NCBI GenBank assembly: GCA_022446965.1
Contig: JAKVBV010000013.1
Location: forward strand, 1-58,490
Direction: 5' to 3'
DNA: 58,490 nt
Source of the DNA: Phycisphaerales bacterium
GTDB taxonomy: Bacteria; Planctomycetota; Phycisphaerae; Phycisphaerales; SM1A02
Shown: positions 45,397-55,090 of the stretch, piece by piece
Layout of the letters: every line of letters starts with the position of its first letter
How positions within the stretch are numbered: position 1 is the first letter of the stretch
Made by a program: the position numbers and the translations under genes
Notes under the pieces: model-generated
What the model saw: the letters and a program-made list of their open reading frames with translations, nothing else
Databases searched by the model: none
Told to the model about the DNA's origin: nothing

Positions 45397-48057
45397 ATGA
45401 GGCGTTCGGGCCCCATGGTGTTGTTGGCGAGTTGCCTCGCCACGTTATGCGTGGTGCTCTTGTCGCAATGGGGACTGCTGCAAGGTCTTGAGGACCGAAT
45501 GCTCGATGCCCGCATGCGGCATTGGCCACGTGACGCCACCCCCATGTCCAATGAAATCGTGCTGGTGGCCATCGACGACAAGTCGCTGGAACAGATCGGT
45601 CGTTGGCCCTGGCCGCGTACTCGACTGGCCGATTGCATCGCCGAGTTGTGCCGGGCCGGTGCCCGAACCGTGGCCTTGGATCTTGATTTGAGCGACCCAC
45701 AAGGCCCAGCGTGGGATGCTGCTCGCGGCGCCATCGTCGACGGCGACGCGGCACTCGCTCAGGCCGCCGACAACCGACTCGTCATCGCCGTGTTGCCCAG
45801 CGATGACGAGCTGCACCTGCGTTGGCACGATGCCGGTGGTGATCCGGAACGTCTGGACGCCGTGCTGGGCAGATTGCGCACCGACCCAGGTGGCGACCCC
45901 ACAGAAGGCCTCGCCGATGGAGATCTCGCCGCCGCACGCTCGACCACATACATGCTGCGTCGCGCTGCCATCGAACAATGCATTGCAGGTGGTGAGTCGG
46001 CAGAGGCACTCTTGGACCGGATGGGTTCACAGGCCGCCACGCTCGAGCAATTGGTTCGTGGTGCCGCACGCCGAGATGCCGTGCGCGATGCGCTGCCGGG
46101 CTTGGTGGACCACGATGTATCTCGTGGTCACTCTCCTGCCGACAAACTTCCCTTGGTCGCGCTGGCGGAACAGGCCGGCTCGGTGGGCTATGTGACCATC
46201 CTGCACCGTGATCCCGATGGTGCCATTCGCCGGTTGTACGGTTCGGTGCCCATGAGCGATGGCCAGGTCGTGCTGCCTCTGGGCCTCGCCGCGGTCGCGA
46301 TGCACATTGATGAGTCGCCCGCATCGATCACCGTGCATGACGAGCATGTACGCATCGGCGATCACACCCTGCCGATGTCCAACGGCCTCATCACGATGAA
46401 CTGGCCGCGATCCCCCACCGGCCCCGACTGGCCCGACCTGCACCGCACTGACGCCTCCACCCCACGCTTCCATGGCCATATCGGCATGGGGGCCATCGCA
46501 ATGCTCGCCGACTCGCGTCGCACACTGAACGCGATGGAACAGCAACTTCAGGATCAAACGGCGCTGCTGCTTCGCGCCATCAGAAACGACCCGGGCATCC
46601 AATCGAGCGATTGGCTGGCAGACGAGTACGTGGCGGAAGTGCAGGACGAGATCGACTTCACATTGGGCGATGTCCGCACCGACGAACAACTTGCCGAGCT
46701 GCAGACTGGAACCGACGACGACACAGGCGCACTTTTGCTTGCCATGTTGCGATGGCGACAGTTGGCCGACGCCCATGCGATGGCTCGCGAACAGATCGCC
46801 GACGTGGAGACGTCGTTGCGTACTGCCGTGTCTGACCGGCTCTGCTTTGTCGGGTGGACGGCCACCGGGGCGTTGGCAGACTTCGTCCCCACAGCTGTCG
46901 GCCCCCGCACTCCCGGCGTGGTGGTGCATGCATCGCTCGCAGACATGCTGCTGCAGGAACGCACGCTGCATGCGGTGCCCGCGTCCACGTCGATTTCGAT
47001 CACCGCCGTATTGGGATTGATCGCCGGGCTCATCACGGCCGTCGTGTCCCCGTGGGCAGCCACGTTGATGGTGCTGCTCCTGGCCGGACTCTGGCTCGGC
47101 ATTGATCTCTCCGCCCTCAACACGGGCCTGCTCTTGCCGGCCGCCACGCCACTGGTCGCCATGACCGCCAGTTGGGCGACCGGAACCGGTACACGAGCAG
47201 TGTTGGAGCAGCAGGCTCGAGCGTATGTCACACGACAATTCAGGGCCCGTGTCCCCGGTGAACTCGTTGATGAACTCGCCCGCAATCCCGCCGCCGTGAG
47301 CATGACCGGTCAACGACGAGAGGTGAGTGTGCTGTTCGCCGATCTCGCTGGCTTTACCGCCGCAAGCGAACGAATGGGATCGGAAGCCACGGTCGCCCTG
47401 CTCAACCGGTGCATGCGTGACCTCACGGGTGCACTCACCGATCATCAGGCGTACGTCAACAAGTTTCTCGGCGACGGACTGCTCGCCTTCTGGTCGGCCT
47501 TTCACGAGCAACCGGATCAGGCCACGTTGGCATGCCGTGCCGCATTGGCCTGCCAACAGGCCATCGAAGCGATCAACACAGATCGCCCCGGCGAACCGCC
47601 GCTGCACGCGCGCATCGGCATCGCCACCGGCGAAGCGATCGTGGGCGATTGCGGCGCTCCGCCGCGACTCAATGACTACACCGTCATCGGCGACACGGCG
47701 AATCTCGCCGCGCGTCTCGAGTCGGCCAACAAGCAGTTCGCCACCGCAATCTTGATCGACGACACGACGCACGCCCAACTCGATGAGCCACTGCACACGC
47801 GTCCGCTGGGCCCGGTGGGTGTCGTGGGCCGTGAGCAGGCGGTGCAGATGTTCGAACTGCTGGATGCACCCATCTCCCAAGACATTGCCGAAGCTTGGAC
47901 CACGTTGGCTGCGGCAATGCATGTTGGCGAAGGCGTCGCGCAGGCCCTGGATGCGCTGTCGGCCGCCGGCGTGCCCGACACATCGCTCGCCTTGTGGCGG
48001 TCGCATGTGGATGGCGACACGGATGATTCAACCGTGTTGCGATTGACAGAGAAATAG
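45397..48057 (+). CDS. CHASE2-domain adenylate cyclase
   Basis: 886-aa membrane sensor. A helix at about 7-27 is followed by an extracytoplasmic CHASE2 domain (about 30-500, with IDDKSLEQIGRWPWPRTRLA), three helices (about 530-605), and a class III cyclase domain (about 640-830). Metal Asp residues D649 (VLFADLAGFT) and D693 (GDGLLAF), K689 and T762 (adenine-selective) and N769/R773 of NLAARLE are present, so it should make cAMP. A 62-bp gap separates it from the FecR gene. CHASE2 cyclases beside FecR proteins are a recurring pattern in bacteria. Confidence 0.92.
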   Translation: MRRSGPMVLLASCLATLCVVLLSQWGLLQGLEDRMLDARMRHWPRDATPMSNEIVLVAIDDKSLEQIGRWPWPRTRLADCIAELCRAGARTVALDLDLSDPQGPAWDAARGAIVDGDAALAQAADNRLVIAVLPSDDELHLRWHDAGGDPERLDAVLGRLRTDPGGDPTEGLADGDLAAARSTTYMLRRAAIEQCIAGGESAEALLDRMGSQAATLEQLVRGAARRDAVRDALPGLVDHDVSRGHSPADKLPLVALAEQAGSVGYVTILHRDPDGAIRRLYGSVPMSDGQVVLPLGLAAVAMHIDESPASITVHDEHVRIGDHTLPMSNGLITMNWPRSPTGPDWPDLHRTDASTPRFHGHIGMGAIAMLADSRRTLNAMEQQLQDQTALLLRAIRNDPGIQSSDWLADEYVAEVQDEIDFTLGDVRTDEQLAELQTGTDDDTGALLLAMLRWRQLADAHAMAREQIADVETSLRTAVSDRLCFVGWTATGALADFVPTAVGPRTPGVVVHASLADMLLQERTLHAVPASTSISITAVLGLIAGLITAVVSPWAATLMVLLLAGLWLGIDLSALNTGLLLPAATPLVAMTASWATGTGTRAVLEQQARAYVTRQFRARVPGELVDELARNPAAVSMTGQRREVSVLFADLAGFTAASERMGSEATVALLNRCMRDLTGALTDHQAYVNKFLGDGLLAFWSAFHEQPDQATLACRAALACQQAIEAINTDRPGEPPLHARIGIATGEAIVGDCGAPPRLNDYTVIGDTANLAARLESANKQFATAILIDDTTHAQLDEPLHTRPLGPVGVVGREQAVQMFELLDAPISQDIAEAWTTLAAAMHVGEGVAQALDALSAAGVPDTSLALWRSHVDGDTDDSTVLRLTEK

Positions 48058-48071
48058 GCCAGCATTGCCCC

Positions 48072-49343
48072 ATGTCGATTCGCCCTGATCAAGTTGCACC
48101 GCTCCTGGAGACAAGTTGTCTGCTTGGATCCACGGCCGACGCCAAGGTGGTGTTGAGCCGGGTGGCCGACTGTCTCCGTGATGTGCTGCAGGCCGAACGG
48201 GCCACGGTATTCCGACATGACGTCGAGGCCGGAGAACTGGTATCTGTCGTGGCCCATGGCCCTGATGGCAACCTTGACGACGATCTCGATGCGATCCACG
48301 TTCCGCTGGGACAGGGCATCGCCGGTGCGGCTGGCTCGCGACGGGAGATCGTGAACATCCCCGATGCCTATGCCGATGACCGCTTCTATCGCGACATCGA
48401 TGAGGCAACGGGCTATCGCACCAGATCAATCCTCACCGTGCCGCTCGTTGCTCCAGAACGCGACGACCTCATCGGCGTGGCCCAGATTCTCAATCGCGCT
48501 GGCGGCCCGTTCACGGAAGACGACGAACGCCTTGCCACCGCACTCGCGGCGCAGTGCGCCGTCGCCATGCAGCGTGCGGATCTGGTGAAGGACCACGTTC
48601 GTCTCGCCGCGGTTGAACACGCACTCGACCTCGCCCGAGATATTCAACAGGACACGTTTCCCACCGATTTTGCGGCACCATCGGGCTGGGAGTGCGGTGG
48701 TTGGAGCATGCCGGCAGAACAAACTGGCGGAGACACATTCGATGTGGTCAACACTGACACCGGATTGCATCTGTTTGTCGGCGATGCCACCGGACACGGC
48801 ATCGGCCCGGCCTTGAGCGCGTCACAAGCGCGATCGATGCTGCGCATGGCGACACGACTGCACACGCCACCATTCGACATCATTCGGCATCTCAATGCGC
48901 AGATTCACGCCGACTCGCGCAGTTCGCGGTTCGTCACGGCGTGGTTGGGCTTCGTGCAGGCTGATTCGGGATGCATGGTGTCGATGGCCGCTGGACAAGG
49001 CCCCCTGCTCATTGTGCGAGCGGACGGCGCCGTGGAACACCTCAATGCCGACGCACCACCGCTGGGCGTCATGCCTGAGTTAATGCTCGATGCCCCGCAC
49101 ACATTGGAGTTTGGACCGGGCGACCTACTCGCAGTGCCTACCGATGGAATCATGGAGGCGACCGACGAGGCCGGCGACTACGGCGAGGGCCGGTTGGTCG
49201 ATCTGCTTCGAACAAACCGTGCCCAAGCCCTCGATGTGCTGCTCGAGGCCGTCCGAGCCGACACCATGGACTTTCATCAGGGGCGCGAAGCGGCGGATGA
49301 CCGCACGATCCTAGTGGTGCGGCGAACCGCAAACGGTCGATAA
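48072..49343 (+). CDS. GAF-SpoIIE (PP2C) serine phosphatase
   Basis: 423-aa cytoplasmic protein with an N-terminal GAF domain (about 12-175, with RATVFRHDVEAGELVS and VPLVAPERDDLIGVAQILNR) and a PP2C-type SpoIIE phosphatase domain (about 200-420; GGDTFDVV, VGDATGHGIGPALSAS, LAVPTDGIMEATD) keeping the metal-binding Asp residues. It may dephosphorylate an anti-anti-sigma or STAS-type protein under control of a bound small molecule, possibly cyclic nucleotide. It follows the cyclase gene by 14 bp and precedes the polymerase-like gene by 26 bp. Confidence 0.9.
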   Translation: MSIRPDQVAPLLETSCLLGSTADAKVVLSRVADCLRDVLQAERATVFRHDVEAGELVSVVAHGPDGNLDDDLDAIHVPLGQGIAGAAGSRREIVNIPDAYADDRFYRDIDEATGYRTRSILTVPLVAPERDDLIGVAQILNRAGGPFTEDDERLATALAAQCAVAMQRADLVKDHVRLAAVEHALDLARDIQQDTFPTDFAAPSGWECGGWSMPAEQTGGDTFDVVNTDTGLHLFVGDATGHGIGPALSASQARSMLRMATRLHTPPFDIIRHLNAQIHADSRSSRFVTAWLGFVQADSGCMVSMAAGQGPLLIVRADGAVEHLNADAPPLGVMPELMLDAPHTLEFGPGDLLAVPTDGIMEATDEAGDYGEGRLVDLLRTNRAQALDVLLEAVRADTMDFHQGREAADDRTILVVRRTANGR

Positions 49344-49369
49344 CACCCCTCAGCGGACCCACCAGACGC

Positions 49370-50767
49370 ATGCGCTATCTGATCGCCATCTATCTCGCCG
49401 CTCTGGCCATCGTGATCATCACGAAGATGGTGTCGCACGCCAAGCAGGGCAAGGTGGAGTTGTTCTCGATCCGCAACCTTTTCCTCGCGGGCTTCTGCGT
49501 CTTTCAGTTGTCCAGCGCCGTGCTTGGCCTAGCCTTCTCGATCTTCGGTGACACACGCCCGGAGAACTTCCAGACCACGCCGTTGATCTACGCCTTCATG
49601 GTGTCGATCTTTCTGTGGCTGTTCTTCTGGGCGTACAACCGCCAATGGCGTGCCCTGAACAAACTCCGTCAATCTGGCAGCGGCTGGGACGGCCCTGGCA
49701 GTGGATGGATCCTGCTGAGCATTGTCATGCTGGCATTCGGCGCGATCCTCAAGATTGGCCTGGTGACCATCCCCTTGGTGAACATCGTTGCCAGCCAGAT
49801 GGGTGGCGGCGTGATCGCCGCGGCAGCGGGATGTGCCGCCTGGGGCTGGTCGAAGAACTTCCGCAACCCGACATTCGCCGCACTGGCGGTCGCCGTACTG
49901 CTGGCTGCCTCGTCGCTGATTCTGTATCGCGCCTTCGGCCGACGTCCTGTGCTCGGTGTGTTGATGGCGTTTGGCTGGGCGCTGTACTGGGGCTTGTGGC
50001 GGGCGTTGCCCGTGGGCATGCTGCTGCGGCGGCTCTCCATCTGGGGTGGCGCGGCCATGTTCGCCTTGATCGCGTACACCGCCAGTCGATCCTCGGCGAG
50101 CCAATTCGAGAAGAAGGGCATCGCCGAACTCCTCAAGGCTGTGCTGCAGGTTCGCGGCGAAGACTTGCAGGTGGGCATCGCTGCCGTCTTCTCCGGTCAG
50201 AATGCCGGGCCGCTGTCGATGTGGTGCATCGAAACCTACGGCACCGCCTATCCCTACGAACCACTGCATCAGGTCGAGTATCTGTTCACGATACCCATCC
50301 CCCGGGCATGGTTCCCAAGCAAGCCCGAACCACTGGGCAAGCAGATCGTGGACCATGGATTCATCCGCCTCAAGGGTTCGGGCAACAGGTACAACGTGGG
50401 ACCGGGCATCATCGGCCACGCAGCACACGATGTGCCGTACATCGCGCTCCCGCTGTACGCGCTGGCTCTAGGCTTCCTGGTGCGTTGCCTCGACGAAAAG
50501 GTGCAATGGTCGCTCCATCTCCCTGTGGCGGTGATCCCCATCGGCTGCGCCCTTGGTCAGGTGATGGCATTGCCACGTGGAGAAACGGCGCTCTTCGTGT
50601 TCGAAGGCACACTGGCCATTGCTGGCGCGTGGATCTTCATTCGGCTCGGGGGTCGAATGGTCGCCATGTTCGGCGGCCTCGTGCAGACGCCACCGGAGGA
50701 TCCATTCGACCCGTTGCTGCCATCTGAAGAGGTATGGGATGACCACGCCCCTGCCGGGACCTATTGA
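49370..50767 (+). CDS. Polytopic membrane protein, oligosaccharide polymerase-like
   Basis: 465-aa protein with about ten to twelve membrane helices. A large loop near residues 265-340 holds ETYGTAYPYEPLHQVEYLFTIP and IPRAWFPSKPEPLGK, a pattern seen in oligosaccharide repeat-unit (O-antigen) polymerase-like proteins. The soluble C-terminal tail is acidic. It is the last gene of the six-gene block that starts with the barrel protein. A role in capsule or exopolysaccharide synthesis is plausible but no other Wzx/Wzy gene is present. Convergent with the dockerin gene, three bases away. Confidence 0.65.
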   Translation: MRYLIAIYLAALAIVIITKMVSHAKQGKVELFSIRNLFLAGFCVFQLSSAVLGLAFSIFGDTRPENFQTTPLIYAFMVSIFLWLFFWAYNRQWRALNKLRQSGSGWDGPGSGWILLSIVMLAFGAILKIGLVTIPLVNIVASQMGGGVIAAAAGCAAWGWSKNFRNPTFAALAVAVLLAASSLILYRAFGRRPVLGVLMAFGWALYWGLWRALPVGMLLRRLSIWGGAAMFALIAYTASRSSASQFEKKGIAELLKAVLQVRGEDLQVGIAAVFSGQNAGPLSMWCIETYGTAYPYEPLHQVEYLFTIPIPRAWFPSKPEPLGKQIVDHGFIRLKGSGNRYNVGPGIIGHAAHDVPYIALPLYALALGFLVRCLDEKVQWSLHLPVAVIPIGCALGQVMALPRGETALFVFEGTLAIAGAWIFIRLGGRMVAMFGGLVQTPPEDPFDPLLPSEEVWDDHAPAGTY

Positions 50768-50770
50768 GCA

Positions 50771-52348
50771 TCACTGTGCCGCGGTGATGATCGGTGAGAT
50801 GTCATAGCCATGCCGTACAAGACCAGCGAGGTTCACTGCGACAGTCTCTCCTGCTTCAAGCAACTCAACCGAGGTGTCCAGCTGCCATTGCAGCAGATCG
50901 AAGTCGGGGTCATACCCTGACTCATTGGGGCTCATCCCCGACGGCCAGATCACTAGGTGAATTGCACGCCCCCCTGCCGCTTTGATCTCTTCAGGGGTAT
51001 AGAACCACTGCGGGCAATCACCGGAGAAGTCTTCCCACAGGCGATGCTCCGCCACCACGCTCTGCCCCAGCAGGTGGGGAGAGTTGCGGCGGGGAATGGA
51101 CTCAAGGAACACCTCAACGCCACGAGCACGCAGTTCCGGAACCATTTCCGTGTACCACGCGGAGTCGGAAGGATGATGGGCGGAGGCATCATGGCCAACA
51201 CCGCTGAACCCCTGCTGCAGCAGGTCGCCGTACCACTTGTCCACCAAGTCTGGAGCGCCGTGGTCTGGCATGGCTGACCAGTCTCCAGTTGGCGAGTCGT
51301 AGGTACGAGGCAGGCCGACGTAGCCGTACATGCGGCCACCGATACCGTCCATCCACTGCCGTACAGCGTCCAGTTCCAGCAGGCCGGGTCGATGCTCGCG
51401 GGCCAACTTGAGTTGTTCGAACACCATGGGCTGCGTCTCACCGTCTGGTGCACGCCAGGTGTAATCATGATCGAACCAGTACCCGCCCGGGTTGTGCAGC
51501 CACATGTCCCACCCGTCTGGTGCTTGCTCCGAAATCAAGGCGAGGTTGTTCTCGATCAGGGCCTGCCAACCATCTTCATCGTTGTAGACGTTGGGATGGA
51601 TGAAGTTGGGATCCGCGTCCGTGTGTGACCCACCCACCAGTTGGAAGTGGATCAGCCGGCTCGGGGCATCGGATGTGTATCCCGACGTCTCCCCGTAGTG
51701 CTGAAGCACAATGAGAATGTCCTGCACATTGACCACGCCATCACCGTCGACATCGCCGTAACAGTCTTCTTCGGGAAGACATGAATTGAACAAAGCCGAC
51801 ACCACCTGCAACAGGTCATGCACCAGCACGATGCCATCGGCGTCGATATCGCCGGGAATGCCGTTGACCGGATCGGCCTGGACTCGGTCGGTCTGCAGCA
51901 TATCGAACAACTCACCCTCCGGGCCGGTGGCATCGATCTCGATACGAGCCATGGCATCCACGGCGGTCGATGTGGTGCGGGCCGCCGACACCTGATCGAC
52001 GTCGGCGCGGAATCGAACGGTGGTCGGATCAAAGTCGAAGTCCACCGAGTTCAGTATGTCCAGTCGGGCGGCTTCAACCTCACCGAGCTCGTCGGTCCAC
52101 ACGAGCCCCATCCCGTGCCGACCGGTGTCGGTGTTGGCATCAAGAGCGATGATCACGGCGCGGTCGTCGCACAGATCCTCGGGGCTCAGATCCAACGATG
52201 TCGTCTGCCCTGTGAGCAAATCATGCGATACGAAACGCATGGTGCCATCGGGCAGACGGTGTCCGGTCCAACGCACGGCCGCGGTCGCATTCGTAGCGAA
52301 AGCGGCGGTGCAGGCGAAAGTCAGGAGTGAGAGTGATCGGTGGAGCAT
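50771..52348 (-). CDS. Secreted protein with internal dockerin and a C-terminal barrel-like domain
   Basis: 525-aa exported protein with signal peptide MLHRSLSLLTFACTAAFATNATA. A beta-rich domain (about 25-160) precedes two dockerin-like Ca loops (GDIDADGIVLVHDLLQVVSA and GDVDGDGVVNVQDILIVLQH, about 166-220) lying in the middle of the protein. The C-terminal half (about 225-525) is alpha/beta with HNPGGYWFDHDYTW, YVGLPRTYDSPTGDW, GVGHDASAHH and FLESIPRRN, which resembles a TIM-barrel glycosidase-like domain, though no catalytic pair is certain. Usually dockerins are terminal, so the order is unusual. Confidence 0.72.
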   Translation of the reverse strand: MLHRSLSLLTFACTAAFATNATAAVRWTGHRLPDGTMRFVSHDLLTGQTTSLDLSPEDLCDDRAVIIALDANTDTGRHGMGLVWTDELGEVEAARLDILNSVDFDFDPTTVRFRADVDQVSAARTTSTAVDAMARIEIDATGPEGELFDMLQTDRVQADPVNGIPGDIDADGIVLVHDLLQVVSALFNSCLPEEDCYGDVDGDGVVNVQDILIVLQHYGETSGYTSDAPSRLIHFQLVGGSHTDADPNFIHPNVYNDEDGWQALIENNLALISEQAPDGWDMWLHNPGGYWFDHDYTWRAPDGETQPMVFEQLKLAREHRPGLLELDAVRQWMDGIGGRMYGYVGLPRTYDSPTGDWSAMPDHGAPDLVDKWYGDLLQQGFSGVGHDASAHHPSDSAWYTEMVPELRARGVEVFLESIPRRNSPHLLGQSVVAEHRLWEDFSGDCPQWFYTPEEIKAAGGRAIHLVIWPSGMSPNESGYDPDFDLLQWQLDTSVELLEAGETVAVNLAGLVRHGYDISPIITAAQ

Positions 52349-52547
52349 GGCGAATCAGGAATGGCGTCAAACCAAGAAGGGTCTGTCGCTGTTCCCGAGT
52401 CGGTCCCCTATACGGGCCCACCGAGTCGGTCAACAGGAGCATCGGATGAGGTGTGGCCCTACTCAAGACGGTTGTGCGGGCAATTGCGGTGTCAACGGCC
52501 GTTTGTGCGGGCGGTACCGCCTGTGAACAGAGCGCGGTTCGGGTTGT

Positions 52548-52724
52548 TCAGAATGGCGCGGCTGCGCCGTGGAGTTCCAGGCCCAGGGCGTCGCCGGCAA
52601 CGAGCAAGGTCGTGCGATCGGGCATCACGCCCAGGGCGGGCCGAGTAGAGTTGGTTCGTGGTGTGCAGCCCATCAGTGGGAGCACAAGCATCGCGCAAGC
52701 GGCGATCGTGGCCGTCCTTGTCAT
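52548..52724 (-). CDS. Small lipoprotein (58 aa)
   Basis: 58-aa lipoprotein: MTRTATIAACAMLVLPLMGC gives a signal peptide and lipobox (L-M-G-C20), followed by a 38-residue mature chain (TPRTNSTRPALGVMPDRTTL and a short hydrophobic end). GGAGG lies seven bases before ATG 52724, a strong Shine-Dalgarno for this GC-rich genome, so I treat it as real although it is too short for any family. It lies between the metzincin gene and the dockerin gene on the same strand. Confidence 0.6.
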   Translation of the reverse strand: MTRTATIAACAMLVLPLMGCTPRTNSTRPALGVMPDRTTLLVAGDALGLELHGAAAPF

Positions 52725-52844
52725 GGCGTAGCCTCCAGGTGTTGCTTGGAGAATGCGCACCCCCACGCGATCTATTCACCCATTTGGAGGCCGCCACGGC
52801 CCAAGCGGAGGCAGTTGTCATTGTGAACCGCCACCTGAGGCTGT

Positions 52845-55010
52845 TCAGCCTTCTTCAGACCAGTTCACGATCAGCAGCAGCACATCCCCGATATCAATAC
52901 TGCCATCGCGGTTCAGATCCGCCGTACACGGTCCACACGGGCCCCAATCTGCAGCGATGAGCATGAGCAGATCATCGAGGCCCACGACGCCATTGCCATC
53001 GAGGTCACCGACCAGTGCAGCGTCGTGCTGCCACAATGCAGCAGGAATCACCTGCTTGTCCATGCCCGGGCCCGCCATGCGGACAATGCATCCGGCCCCA
53101 CCACCACGCTCGAAGAACTCCACTTGAATCGCGTGCAGCCCCGTAGCGAGTGCGATTTCGCCGCTTTGTTCCACCATGCCGTGCGTGCCGTCGTTGTCCG
53201 CGATCAACGTGTCACCGATCCAGAGACGCGAGCCATCGTCCGATTCCACGAAGAACGTCCACACGCCTGCCGACGGCACGTCGACAAAACCGTTGAAGAG
53301 GGCGCCCACATCGTCGTGCCGACCTGAACCGGCGAAGTCCCCGCCCGTCGACGCGAAGTTGATGTCGTCCACAACTTCGTACGAGTACGGAGTCAGTGTG
53401 GTGAAGTCGGGCAGCACAGTGGGCTGTTCGAGTTCGTAGTACAGCACCGATGCGCCCGGCAGCGTGGCTGATGGTGAGTCAGGTGGCCGTGCTGGTTCCA
53501 TACGGATCAACATGCCAGCGGTCGCCAACTGCCCCGACCCGTCACGCACGGTGTACTGCACGCCGTCGATGTCGACCGGTTCGGCTGGCGGCGTGTACCG
53601 CACCACAGCACTGCCCGGATCGGCGGTGATCACTTCCGCTGTGCCACCGTGAATGCCGATGGGTTGCACGCTGACCAGTTCCACGTCCGAGCAGTCATTG
53701 GCCCAGTCGTTGAACAGCACATCAACGTCGACCACCTCACCGTGGTACGACCAGACATTGTCAACATTGGCTTGTGGCGGCGCGCCGTCGCCCCCGAGAT
53801 CGCATGTCGCACCGGCGAGATAGGTTTCGATCGTCTGCTGTACCTGCGGATGGAACGACATCACCATGTTCGACAGGCCCCCGCTGCACTGGTGGCAGTA
53901 GCTCATGATCGTGCCGCCCCAGGCCAGCTCGCAGTCGCCGTTTCCACAGCCGTCGATCGGCGGGTTGTAGTCGTGCGTGTGATACGTGCCGCAGTTGTGC
54001 CCAAGCTCGTGGGCCACAACCATGAGATCCCAGTTGTTCCCGTGGTGATCTTCGATAGGCAACGGAAACGAACCAGACAGGTTGCCCGACACCGCATACC
54101 CCGAAGTGGGATTGCAGACCACACTGACATAGGCGATACCACCGCCGAGCCCTTGGCCACTGAGCATGTGGGCAAGGTGCCGTGTGACATTGGTCATGTG
54201 GGCGTTCCAATGCGATTGAAACTCACTCAGACGTCCCGACGAACTGCCCGTCTCCCACGGGTCGTCGCCGTTGGGCCAGAGGCGCAAGTAACAGATCATC
54301 ACCGCTGTATCGACATCGGATTCGTAGATGGACGACACGGCGCCCAGAAGCGTCATGGCGTACTCCGCACTGGCGAACGCATCTCCGTTGAACAATCCGG
54401 TGAACTGTGTATCGGTGTCGATGGCCACACGCAAGGCCTGTGGGCACTCGCCCATGGCACGCACGGCAGCGTTGCCGTCCAACATCGGCTGTGGCATGTC
54501 GGCCACGGCACACTGCACGTCGACCCAGTGCATGGATGCTTCATCGATGTCCATCATGTTGTAGATGGCCGTCCATCCCTCGGTGCTGTCCCGCACGATC
54601 ACGTGCCGATCACCAGCATGCTCGATCACACCATTGGTGGTGTGGGCACCAACAGCGAGGAAGACCCGCGAGTGTGGTGCGCCTTCCACATGACCCCGCA
54701 GCAGCACACATTCGGGTCGTGGCATGTCCACTTCTACGATCCGTCCATCAGCCCCGAGCGTGGCGTGTACGAGGCGTGCGTCGGTCGTGAACACGTCGAA
54801 TGCTTCGAGCGTGAGCGACACGGGGGTGCCGTCTGCCAACGGAAGATCGGTGATCCGCACCGCTTCACCAGGCTCGATCCCGTGCCCATCATGCAGATCA
54901 ATGGTGATTGCCTGGCCCCCGAACTGGGCCACGGCCGCAGGCGACGGCACCGCCTGCACCACCAATTCGTGGGGCGCAGCAAATGCAAGAAGTACGGTGA
55001 GTGTGATCAT
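52845..55010 (-). CDS. Secreted metzincin protease with PA14 and dockerin domains
   Basis: 721-aa exported protease. Short signal peptide MITLTVLLAFAAP, a pro-like N-terminal region (about 20-190), then a reprolysin-type catalytic domain (about 192-390) with HELGHNCGTYH at 334-344 (HExxHxxGxxH) and the Met-turn M369 in GGTIMSYC. An Ig-like segment follows, then a PA14-like domain (about 525-655: FFVESDDGSRLWIGDTL), and two dockerin loops (GDLDGNGVVGLDDLLMLIAA, DLNRDGSIDIGDVLLLIV). It should be active outside the cell. It lies 80 bp downstream of the sulfatase gene, same strand. Confidence 0.88.
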   Translation of the reverse strand: MITLTVLLAFAAPHELVVQAVPSPAAVAQFGGQAITIDLHDGHGIEPGEAVRITDLPLADGTPVSLTLEAFDVFTTDARLVHATLGADGRIVEVDMPRPECVLLRGHVEGAPHSRVFLAVGAHTTNGVIEHAGDRHVIVRDSTEGWTAIYNMMDIDEASMHWVDVQCAVADMPQPMLDGNAAVRAMGECPQALRVAIDTDTQFTGLFNGDAFASAEYAMTLLGAVSSIYESDVDTAVMICYLRLWPNGDDPWETGSSSGRLSEFQSHWNAHMTNVTRHLAHMLSGQGLGGGIAYVSVVCNPTSGYAVSGNLSGSFPLPIEDHHGNNWDLMVVAHELGHNCGTYHTHDYNPPIDGCGNGDCELAWGGTIMSYCHQCSGGLSNMVMSFHPQVQQTIETYLAGATCDLGGDGAPPQANVDNVWSYHGEVVDVDVLFNDWANDCSDVELVSVQPIGIHGGTAEVITADPGSAVVRYTPPAEPVDIDGVQYTVRDGSGQLATAGMLIRMEPARPPDSPSATLPGASVLYYELEQPTVLPDFTTLTPYSYEVVDDINFASTGGDFAGSGRHDDVGALFNGFVDVPSAGVWTFFVESDDGSRLWIGDTLIADNDGTHGMVEQSGEIALATGLHAIQVEFFERGGGAGCIVRMAGPGMDKQVIPAALWQHDAALVGDLDGNGVVGLDDLLMLIAADWGPCGPCTADLNRDGSIDIGDVLLLIVNWSEEG

Positions 55011-55090
55011 GGTCAGGATGAATCACCCCCGATCCACGGCTCCAGTCTAGGACGAGAGGACCGTCTGACCAAGCCCGATCCAACGCCGAA

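Noticed and set aside
46027-48006. 659-aa minus-strand ORF opposite the cyclase gene
   Set aside because: The plus strand encodes a full CHASE2 cyclase with all catalytic residues; the antisense product has Gly/His-rich low-complexity sequence and no domain.
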